The position numbers and the translations under genes are program-made. From Lophius americanus (Eukaryota; Chordata; Actinopteri; Lophiiformes; Lophiidae), in the NCBI GenBank assembly GCA_037951165.1, contig JBBDHG010000471.1, forward strand, positions 7,501-71,500: DNA of 64,000 nucleotides, given 5' to 3'. The notes under the pieces are model-generated. The model searched no databases and was not told the origin of the DNA. It saw only the letters and a list, made by a program, of their open reading frames with translations. Shown here piece by piece: positions 56,201 to 64,000 of the stretch (positions are counted from its first letter, which is position 1; every line of letters starts with the position of its first letter).

Positions 56201-56968
56201 TAAATATTCTCTAATGGAATGTGGAACAAAGAGCTCATTAGGAACTACATCAATTCACTTCCTTAAAAGCAGAAGGTTAACAACATGTCGTGTTTTAAAA
56301 ACTGATTCTTACCTTCTCGTTGTAGATTTCCAAATAAGACATGCCAAGGGTGTATTCCCATCCTTCATCCTCATCCTTGGTTTGGACCAAATTGATGACC
56401 TCACGAACGGCCCGGGGGATAACGCCTGGCTGCTCTGGACAACCCAACATGGTGTGGGTCTTACCTACAAAAGAAGGTGTAGCGAGTTACGATGCATGGA
56501 GCGATTTAAAAGCATCGTGTCTAAGGAAACAAAGTTAAGAACTACAGCGAGTAACATACCAGCTCCTGTGGGTCCATAGGCGAAGACGCTGGCATTTTGT
56601 CCTTTCAGTATGTGTGGCAGAATGGGCTTCACCGATGAGAGGAACACTTCTTGCTGTGTAGTTTGCTCGTCGTGAAAAGCATCGAAGCTGGAAAGACGTA
56701 GCTCTTGAAATGTATTGTTGCACACATATTAGATATTGAGAACAGAATGTTTCAATGAGGTCACTTACTGGTATTTGACTGTTTCCGTGGCGTTCCTCCA
56801 GTTAACGACCTCCAGGTTCTGGGAGTCCAGGCCTCTCACACACGGTTCCTCGTCTTTCTCATCTTGCTTGGCCATATTAGGTCGTAGTCGAACAGCTACA
56901 TGGACCCTGGCCGTCTTCTTTGGTCCACCATCGGACTGCATCACACGCTGAGCCATGTTCGAGCTCAT
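50207..56968 (-). CDS. kif22: Kinesin family member 22 (chromokinesin Kid)
   Basis: Plus-end-directed kinesin-10 that binds chromosome arms and generates the polar ejection force in mitosis. Minus-strand coding exons: 56968-56769, 56687-56560, 56464-56313, 55352-55143, 54237-53841, 53436-53316, 53159-53039, 52272-52104, 51598-51477, 51342-51142, 51052-50993 and 50236-50207. All phases agree, giving 636 aa (human 665). The motor domain is about residues 16-355: VHVAVRLRP, P-loop AYGPTGAGKTHTM split by intron 2, PGVIPRA (the loop altered in human SEMDJL2), switch I LNQRSSRSHA, switch II DLAGSEDNRRTGN, and SKLTRLLQDSLGGSAHS. A basic stretch and coiled-coil segment follow. The C-terminal helix-hairpin-helix DNA-binding region (KGLQQIGDKKAKLILGWRE, then LGKVEGMTEKRFSSFMK) ends ANILSSMGK. 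Met5 (CGAACATGG) has a better initiation context than Met1. Confidence 0.95.
52510..52755 (+). mobile_element. Dispersed repeat family copy in kif22 intron 7
   Basis: CCCCCTGATTGAACCCCCAG, AGTTCCCCCCAGTGTCAG, CCTTTCCCAAAATCAATAC, AATTCTTCCTCACACTGAGG, CCTATGTGGGCATAATATG and AAAATGATCCATGA, in family order. It lies antisense to kif22. The 18-bp array starts exactly at its 3' end. Confidence 0.7.
52748..52828. repeat. 18-bp tandem repeat ATCTCTGTATCTCCACCC
   Basis: Four to five units in kif22 intron 7, starting directly after GATCCATGACTGC, the 3' module of the dispersed family. Confidence 0.92.
54465..55078. repeat. Compound (AC)n / AATCATACACGCGCACAC minisatellite in kif22 intron 4
   Basis: Irregular units built of (AC)n, AATCATAC and GCGC islands. 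It fills most of the intron between the switch I and switch II exons. His/Thr-rich open frames across it on the plus strand are artefacts. Confidence 0.95.
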
Positions 56969-57381
56969 AAAAAAAAAAAGAGGCCTGGGTAAGAGAAAAG
57001 CTCCAATTAGACCTTAGTTTGGAATGGCAGTTAAAGTAAAACAAATAATTAAAAGGTGCCTGCATTTCAATCAAATTCGGATTCACAACAAAAGATTCTG
57101 AAATAAAGAAAAACCATGATGCTGACGGTGGCTTTAATCGGGCATAAACAAGCTAACGGTGGACCCACCTTCCCTTTACAGCCGCTTGTAAAACTATCAA
57201 AGTTAAAGTAGTTTAGTAACCTAAAGATCATATCACGTGTGTATCATGGTTGCTTACCGTTATTATTGGCGGAATCCTGAAAAATAAAGGTTGTAATTCC
57301 CCGACATTCACCTCAACAACATTGCGTAGGCCGTGTTTTAACAATGGCGCACGGACCCCTTCAGCGACTAACCGAAAACAA

Positions 57382-57468
57382 TTCAAATAAAACGAGCACA
57401 GGATCCGGAAGCAAAAACTAACCAATCAGACACGGTTCTTAACCAATCGGAAATGCCTGTTAACCAAT
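57382..57468 (-). promoter_or_regulatory. kif22 promoter: CHR-like element and three CCAAT boxes
   Basis: CCAAT occurs at 57422, 57443 and 57464, exactly 21 bp apart and in the same orientation. TTTGAA (minus strand, 57387-57382) lies about 35 bp from the nearest CCAAT, on the side towards kif22. NF-Y-bound CCAAT boxes plus a CHR (TTTGAA) are the standard promoter layout of G2/M genes repressed by DREAM and activated by MuvB-B-Myb-FoxM1. This fits a mitotic kinesin. A non-coding first exon with donor GAG/GTGAAT at 57312 lies just downstream. Confidence 0.65.
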
Positions 57469-58247
57469 CAGAAAACGCCGGCTCCACTCTCACGACAGTC
57501 GTTCTTATTTATAAAACAACTCGTATGTTGAGAAAATCACAGTCACTACCGTGCTATATTAAAAATGTGAACAGTTAGGAAAAATGTTCAATTAAAATTT
57601 AGCCTGGAATGTCTCATGTCTTGTCTGCGACTGCGCACTTACGAGGAAGTGGAATGAAAGTAGTAGATCTGTAGAACACCGCTCTCAGTTGCTGTCGGCC
57701 ATTTGTAAGGAGGAAGGACCATCCGCATTGTACGTACATCAGTTGTAGGCGTGGTCGAGCGGAACACTTCTTCCAGTCCGAAATGGCGCTATGTTTACCT
57801 CGCCACCTAATCTTTTATTTTCCTTAGAAGATCTTATGGAGCGCCTCGGTGGTTTTATTTTCAACATTTAGCTGTCCGGCTATAACACCAGAACTCGCCG
57901 ACACACTGGACCTTTCCATAAGGTCAGTGTTAAGTTATCTCACTGGTATTTTCCTATGTAGAAATAGCTGATGGCTAGGCCTGGTGTTAGCTAGCTAAGT
58001 TAGTTAAGTCAAATAAGATCAAGTTTGATTTCTGGTTTGTTCCTATGGTTATTCGACATTTACAATCAAAATGTATTTGCTACCTGTTGAGTGATAAATT
58101 CATGAAATTATTGTCGCTAAGAAAGCTCTTTGAAAGATCTCTTACGCACCCTAACGTCACATCCAGCTGGACTAAGATGCTTTTTTCCCACGATGCTTCT
58201 GTTGCGCAGCTCTGCAGCTACAACGTTGTCGAGCAGCAGCAGGGAAG

Positions 58248-60427
58248 ATGCAGGCTGAGGCCAATGAGTCGTCTCTGACAGAAGACCTGGAGGCTCTGGG
58301 TGTAAAAGACGCAGAGAAGACCGCCGCAATCCGAGATGAGGAGGAGATGAGCAGAGAGCAGCAGGACTCTGAGATGATTGCAGACTCCGAGGATCCAGCC
58401 AAGGATGATCAGGGTAACTCTAGAGTTCGATGACAGCCAGCGTCTGCAGCTACACGTGTTTAAAGGGAAGAACTTTTATAGTTGTAGAAAAACATTCATG
58501 CACACGTACTGAGAGTCTATTATACACACATACAGCTAAAATGTCTTTTATTCAGCACATATAATCTGCTAGTGGACCAAGTCGAATTTGATGGAATAGA
58601 ATAAAAATGAAATATAGGTCTGGCTACCTCAAGACCTTAACTCAAAACAAATAACCTTAAGTCTAGACAAAATACCTTAAACCTTTGGATTCAAAGTATT
58701 TAGCCATTTTTTGAATTCCTTGGATTTTTGCCTTTAATGTACCGCATGAAATAATGTTAAACATGCTAATATGGTATTTTTTATCCAGCATATCACCTGT
58801 ATGACCTGATAATTATTCCACCACTCAAACGTATCACATTAAGGTTTATATATATATATATATATATATAAAAACAACTACAAGAAAACCCAACTAAAGA
58901 TTTTGAGTCAGGAAAAGGAACGTTCAAATAGTGTATGTAAACATAGAAAGGGACAATTGAGTTATACCCATGTTATATGCAAATATAAACAAACAAGCTG
59001 AACTTGCTTCCAAACATCTAATATTCATAATTACATACAACCACATAAGGCTTTACCTCAAACCACCAACCCTCAGATGAATTCAGTATGTACTCCAGAA
59101 TCCACAAATTCCTCTTTTTTCTGTTTCTTCATATGATCTAAAACCATTTGGACATTTTAAATATCAATCAGCCATAGTTTTGCTTTTTGATGTGTCCAAA
59201 TTTGAACTAGTTGTTTGGAACTAATGTATGTCATGTTGTGTGGACCCGGCATCTTTGAAGACAGGGCTGTGTGCCGGTGGAAGGGGCTCCTTTAAAGCAG
59301 AGCGGGTTGATACAGGTTCTGGAGCAACATGTGCTGCCATCCCTACAATCGCTTTATCCTGCATTTTTTTCAAAAAGAGAATACGGCCACAGTCTGCACA
59401 CCTTACACCTGTGGCTTCTGAGAGCAGGAGCCTGGATTTCTGTATATATAAATATCTGTTGGCTATTTTAATGCATGACGGAGGAAAGAATTAAACTGTA
59501 CTTTTATTTCTCCCGTGGATTTTGCCATCAGACAACAGCTTCTGTTTAACTGACGCTCAACTCGTTTTTTTTGTCCTGCCTTCTCAGACGGAGACAGGGA
59601 CGCAGTGGAGGGAGAGGCGCACAGGGACGACCCTCAGGCAGACGCCGGGGAGGAGGGCGAGGAGGGAAAGCAGGCGGCGGTGTCCGACAGCGAATGGGAA
59701 ATTCCGTACAGCGACGAGGAACTGGAAGACCCCAAAAACTGGATGCCCCCCCCTGTCGAGATCAAAAGACTTTATGAGCTCCTCGCTAAAGGGGAGATGT
59801 TGGACTTGGACTTTGTGCCCCTTCCTAGGAGGCCGCCTACACCTGAGCGAACCCCTTCACCTGAGGAAGATGATGAGGAGGAGGCTGCGAGGGAGAGGGA
59901 GAGGGAGGAGAGAGAGCGCAAGTCAGTGTCACTTTTCCCTCATGATTTAATCTGTGAAGGATTAAAGGTTGTGAAAAGTTTCTGTTTTACTGACTGGTCT
60001 CTTTTTCAGGCCCCCAAGTCCAACTGAATTCGACTTCGATGAAGAGCAGATGCAAACAACGCCGAAAAACGCCTTCATCAACAGACGCAGAACGCCAGGT
60101 GTGAAGGGAACTCAGCGTAGATATTTGAGTTTGTCGAAGTCTCGTTTTTTTTTGTTGCGGGATAATCTGGTTGTTTTTCCTCGTCTCCCAGGATCGTCCG
60201 GCCGGTCGGTGGTGAAAAGAGAAGCGCGGCTGGACAAAGTTCTATCGGATATGAAGCGCCACCGCAAGATTGAGGAGCAGATCAGGCGTACGGGGCGAGA
60301 TCTCTTCAAGAGCGAGAAGAAGCTGGAGGAGGCGCTGTCTCCCAACAGCCAGAAGGAGCGGGAGAAGGAGAGGGAGCGAGACAGCAACCCCAACACCATC
60401 TTCTCGCCGAGGCAGAGGAGGTACTGA
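58248..60427 (+). CDS. pagr1: PAXIP1-associated glutamate-rich protein 1 (Pagr1/PA1)
   Basis: Nuclear acidic protein that binds PTIP and is a subunit of the KMT2C/KMT2D H3K4 methyltransferase complexes. Coding exons: 58248-58413, 59588-59921, 60010-60098 and 60192-60427. Phases join exactly to 825 nt, 274 aa (human 254). The N-terminal half is Glu/Asp-rich and low in complexity. The diagnostic core is SDSEWEIPYSDEELEDPKNW followed by MPPPVEIKRLYELLAKGEML and DLDFVPLPRRPPTPERTPSP. Then come TEFDFDEEQ, INRRRTPGSSGR, KREARLDKVLSDMKRHRKIE and RTGRDLF. The tail has a Glu/Arg-rich insertion before SPRQRRY. It is divergent from kif22, with about 1.3 kb between start codons. A non-coding first exon probably ends at the donor AAG/GTCAGT at 57920. 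Confidence 0.95.
58414..59587 (+). other. pagr1 intron 1
   Basis: AT-rich intron with a short (TA)n run near 58850-58870. Nothing else recognised. Confidence 0.7.
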
Positions 60428-60552
60428 GGAGTTCCGAGCCGATGGACTCGCTCAGAAACAGATGATAGAATTTCTGAGGCTTTTTTCCAAACTTGAATTT
60501 TTTAAATTAATGAGTTTTGTATGTTTTTCTATGTGTGATTTTCTATGCTGTC

Positions 60553-60558
60553 AATAAA
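60553..60558 (+). terminator. pagr1 polyadenylation signal AATAAA
   Basis: TCAATAAAGG about 125 bases after the pagr1 stop codon, followed by a GT-rich stretch (GGGGAGTGTTGTGTG) typical of a downstream element. Confidence 0.75.
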
Positions 60559-60804
60559 GGTTTTAACCCCCGGGGGGAGTGTTGTGTGATCTGCAGATGA
60601 TGTGTTGGAAGAGTGAGAGATGGGAATAAATCATCTTTGTAAATGGATGCGACCGTGGAGCTTCATTTGTTCACAAACGTTCCGTCTAAATGTGGCTGAA
60701 TGAATTTTATTATTCAGTGGATTCACTTTAAGAACCACTGTTGTGAAAAAAGACTCCAGTAGACCTGATTCTACACCACAACCATAACAGAACTTTATTC
60801 CCTG

Positions 60805-61110
60805 TTCTGAACTAGTCCCACGCTGTCGCCCCCAACAGCAGGGATCCAGCCAAGTAAAAAAGCCCCCAATCCCCTGTGTTGTACCCTGATTGAACTCCTC
60901 TTATTAAATGTGACTCAGTCTTTAGTTTTAAACAACTATTTCTATGAACCCTGCAGTCTGCTCTAGGATCAGATCTCATAGTGAGTCAATAATGAAGATA
61001 AACACGGTTGAATATTTTATCTGAGCTCAGGAATAAAACTTGACAGATTTCCTTCTATCAGTTCATATCAGTTCGTGTGAGCGAGTGAAATATGAACGAT
61101 TTCAGGTTAG
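60805..61110 (+). mobile_element. Dispersed repeat family copy, plus strand, single 59-bp unit
   Basis: GAACTAGTCCCACGCTGTCG, GCCCCCAATCCCCTGTGTTG, ATTAAATGTGACTCAG and one diverged 59-bp unit ending TAGGATCAGATCTCATAG. Then GTCAATAATGAAGATAAAC, TCTGAGCTCAGGAATAAAAC and GAGCGAGTGAAATATGAAC. It links the 5' modules, the 59-bp unit and the AATATGAAC module in one copy, which fixes the element's internal order. Confidence 0.8.
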
Positions 61111-61649
61111 ATATTTAAATCATGAATGAAAAGAATGTATGCCATTATCCTCCACATACGTGCTTTTGTGCGTAGCCTCATTAACATGTTCCATAATAAT
61201 TTACATTATAATGGTTTTCTTCCCTCAATTTGAGATTACAATAAAAAGATTGATTCATAAATCATCGCTGACTTAGACAACAAGAGATCAAACATTTGTT
61301 AGTGCTCTTTAAACATGGTCTATTGTTAAAATGATGTTTACTCACTGCCTCACATATCCCTTCTTCTGTTCTGAATGTTTGACCTCATTCTTTGTTCTTG
61401 TGTAGAATTTATGACAATTCCACAAAAAAAACACACCACTAGATATTTAAGGGAAAAAACTCCAAATGATCTCTTACAGGTTTGTATCCTCGTCAGGTGA
61501 GTCATTTGTTCTCCCAGGATGTAAAGGGTTATTACACTGTAATAACTGTTGTGTTCACATTCGTACAGTTTGACCTCTTGTTGAATAAATGTATGTCTTC
61601 CTCTCTTGGCCTACATTGAACTTATGAGACTCTTCTGATATCCCAAACT

Positions 61650-62072
61650 AAGATTATGAATTTAACTAAAACATTTGTGTCCAGCGACTTCAGATGCACC
61701 GCCGGAGAAAGATTCACCTACCGGAAAGAACCACTCACCCCGCTGACCTCAACACCATCCCTCCGTTCTACCCACTCATACCGCCTCCTCCTTCCCTGGA
61801 CTAAGCTCGGCACCATGGGTGATCGGACCTTCTGTTCTGCTGCCCTTCGTCTGTGGAATGCCCTCCCTGACCATCTGAGGGCTCCACAGACGACTGACAC
61901 ATTTAAAAATAACTATAACTTTAATTAACATTGCTGCATTTGGTCATATTTTTATATAATTATTATATTTTTTTATTGATGCTTTTATCTGATTTGACTT
62001 TGTAGCACTTTGAGATTTGATCCTAATGTATTTAATTAATTATAAATTAAATGTATTATTATTATTATTATT
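61650..62072 (+). mobile_element. L2-like LINE, 5'-truncated 3' end
   Basis: The open frame 61656-61928 ends GDRTFCSAALRLWNALPDHL then RAPQTTDTFKNNYNFN, matching the conserved C-terminus of L2/Maui-type LINE polymerases (FSxAAPxLWNxLPxxLR...FKxxLK). The 3' UTR contains GTAGCACTTTGAGATTTG and ends in (ATT)n, the usual L2-type 3' tail. Only the last fraction of the element is present, as expected for abortive target-primed reverse transcription. Confidence 0.8.
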
Positions 62073-62079
62073 TGGGACT

Positions 62080-63860
62080 CACACAAAACACAAACAACCA
62101 TATTCCACTGGTTTTTCCGGCGGTTGAGAGGAGATGTGAAACAGTAAAAGACTGGAGGCGGACTCAGGACAGAGAAGTATATTTGAGCTAAGTTTGAGTA
62201 AGGATACAGCCCGGACACGAGGCTCGGTAGCATATAGTAGAATATGTTTGCATACTCACGCAGTCAAGAATCACAAACCAAATAAATAAATAAATAAATA
62301 CTTACAAATAAATAACAAGCATCGCTGTGGAATATACAGTACACATTTTGTAGTAATCGTCGAGAAGCGGTTCCTCGTGGGTTCAAGGAGCAGGAATGGA
62401 TTCTGTGTTCAACATGCCCACAGTGGTCCGGATGTTTTGGCGCCGACCGTCCCGTCTTAGTGGTTTCTTTTCCTTTTCTTTAATTTAATTTTTTTTTCTG
62501 TGGACCCACTTCCAGGACAGTGAAGCTGCTTTTAACATGACATGATGAAAGGTTCTCGGAACCGGTGTCTCAAACCAACGGCTTCATGAACCGAACAGAT
62601 TTCTCAATTTGAAATGTTTATAAACGAGACTAGCGTTGATGGCCAAAGCGTAACTCGTGAGAAAGGAGCGGTCGTGGACATCAGGATGATTCTTTTGTTT
62701 CCCGTCACACAGCAATAAAGTCAGTCCTTGAACCCGGCCGATCCACGCCGGACCTCTCAGCGACACGCTGCAGCCGATCAAATGGATATTTTGCAATTCA
62801 TCTCAGCACCACAGTTAAAAAGAAGGAAAAAGTGTTGTAACATTTCAAAAGTGTCTGCTACTGTGCGTCACTTCAACGAATGCAAACAAAAACAAAAACA
62901 AAAACAGGAGTGATGGCAGTAAATGGAATGAGGTCACATCAACACTGAGACGAGAAGCGCCGACATGATGTTTGGGCCTGTTTGCATAAACTAAGCAGTG
63001 AAACTGTGAAATGTCGTTTTTTTTCTCTAAAGCTGCAATGCTGTCAAAAGTAGATGCAGAAACAAAACCTTTAAAAAAAAGGTTGGGGTGGGGGGGTGTC
63101 AACATTGACTTAATACTGACATTTTTACATCTGCTATGTACACCTGTCACATTGTTCTGTCCCCTCCTCTGAGGTCGTCCTCAGATGAATTAAAACCCAA
63201 AGAAACTGCAGAACAATGGGGGGGCGGGGCGGGGGGAGGGTTAAGGCAGCAGAATACAGTCTTACAGGATGAACTCCCTTCTAAAGGTGAGCCAGTCTGC
63301 AGGTTGGTTACATTTTCTTAGAGTGACAGTGACTACATAGAGGATACAGATAATAAACACTAACGAGTCAAAATACTGCTTAGTCGGGGGTTCTCTGAAG
63401 GTCGTCTTCATTACTAAGCTGAATCCGGCTCTCCATCTACAGCAAATGTTCTAACATACAATATATTACATTCCTATCCTCCCGCTCTTCTCGTACGGCG
63501 AGGCAGAGCCGAGTGAATTTGATCTACGCGAGGGGAAGAAGCCACCTATGGAGCTATGCAGCCAGGCAAATCCCTCTGAAGTCGGTGCATGTTCCCACCC
63601 GTCACAGTGCGTGATGACGTCCTAAAATACTGAGTGCACTGGCACTCTGGTTCCCTACAAACAGGCGAGCTGAAGCCCCCGAAGGCCAGCAGCCAAACCT
63701 TTGAGCGGTCAGTCTGACTGCTGGACACAAACGCTTCGGCGCTATTTGAGGCCGTCGGTAGCATTTATTATGCTGCTACTGGTTCAAGTCTCACTTTTCC
63801 CTCATCAACCGTCTTTCAGTTACATACAAATCGGTACATTCACCTTCCTACTCCTCCCCC
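62080..63860. other. Intergenic or 3' UTR sequence at the right edge
   Basis: Includes an (AATA)n tract near 62280 and an (AAAAAC)n tract near 62885. If the minus-strand exon at the edge is real, this may be its 3' UTR; a minus-strand AATAAA lies near 63765. No other gene recognised. Confidence 0.4.
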
Positions 63861-63877
63861 TCCCCCCTCCGCCCCTC

Positions 63878-64000
63878 TCAGTGAGCGGCGATCTCCGGCT
63901 CTGTGGGGCGAGCGCTGTAGCCGTTGGAGGGCTGGGGCAGCGCGTCCGTCTGCCGCTCGCTGGCTGCCGCCGTGCTGGCGCCTGGTCTCTGAGAGCGGGA
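63878..64000 (-). CDS. Possible C-terminal exon of an unidentified gene, cut by the window edge
   Basis: The minus strand is open from the window edge to a TGA at 63880-63878, about 40 codons. It reads SRSQRPGASTAAASERQTDA and then LPQPSNGYSARPTEPEIAAH. GC-rich third positions and the polar, disordered-looking sequence fit a protein tail. I do not recognise the family. Synteny with human 16p11.2 suggests candidates such as MAZ or MVP, but the residues do not let me choose, and the exon could be spurious. Confidence 0.35.
   Translation of the reverse strand, partial: SRSQRPGASTAAASERQTDALPQPSNGYSARPTEPEIAAH

Noticed and set aside
57228..57425. 65-codon minus-strand ORF over the kif22 promoter
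   Set aside because: It spans the CHR-like element, the presumed start site and the exon 1 donor; it is more likely promoter and 5' UTR.

Overview
The window is nuclear DNA of a ray-finned fish, probably a percomorph teleost. The evidence is spliced vertebrate genes with GT/AG introns, very dense microsatellites and minisatellites, a teleost-type tRNA-derived SINE, an L2-like LINE 3' end and Tc1-like transposon remnants. Four protein-coding genes can be reconstructed exon by exon with continuous reading frames: doc2a (+, CDS 2902-33482, 10 coding exons, 439 aa), prrt2 (-, 47264-45343, 223 aa), kif22 (-, 56968-50207, 12 coding exons, 636 aa) and pagr1 (+, 58248-60427, 4 coding exons, 274 aa). 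A possible C-terminal exon of a fifth, unidentified gene runs off the right edge on the minus strand. All four named genes have human orthologues in the 16p11.2 neurodevelopmental copy-number interval, so this is a rearranged fish version of that block.

Layout. 1-2.9 kb is upstream sequence with an RT fragment, a perfect hairpin and a (TG)n tract. 2.9-33.5 kb is doc2a. Its introns carry most of the repeats: a 59-bp array in two opposite orientations around exons 2-4, a 16-bp array in intron 5, and a 13-bp CRE-like array, a 15-bp array and a 1.8-kb 20-bp array in the 11.4-kb intron 6. 34.4-45.2 kb is the gap between the convergent 3' ends of doc2a and prrt2, dominated by a 1.6-kb 13-bp array and a SINE followed by a 1.4-kb 16/20-bp array. 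45.2-57.4 kb holds prrt2 and kif22 in the same orientation. 57.4-58.2 kb is a divergent kif22/pagr1 promoter region with three evenly spaced CCAAT boxes and a CHR-like element. 60.6-63.9 kb is intergenic with a LINE tail.

The genes are not an operon-like unit. Doc2a and Prrt2 both act in presynaptic Ca2+-triggered vesicle fusion. Kif22 is a mitotic chromokinesin. Pagr1 belongs to the PTIP/KMT2C-D histone methyltransferase complex.

The most unusual content is repetitive. One dispersed repeat family, which I cannot name and which occurs at least twelve times on both strands, appears to have seeded two unrelated large tandem arrays from two different internal positions. Several arrays consist of reiterated consensus-like transcription factor motifs (AP-1, CRE, E-box, forkhead core) inside or next to a neuronal gene.
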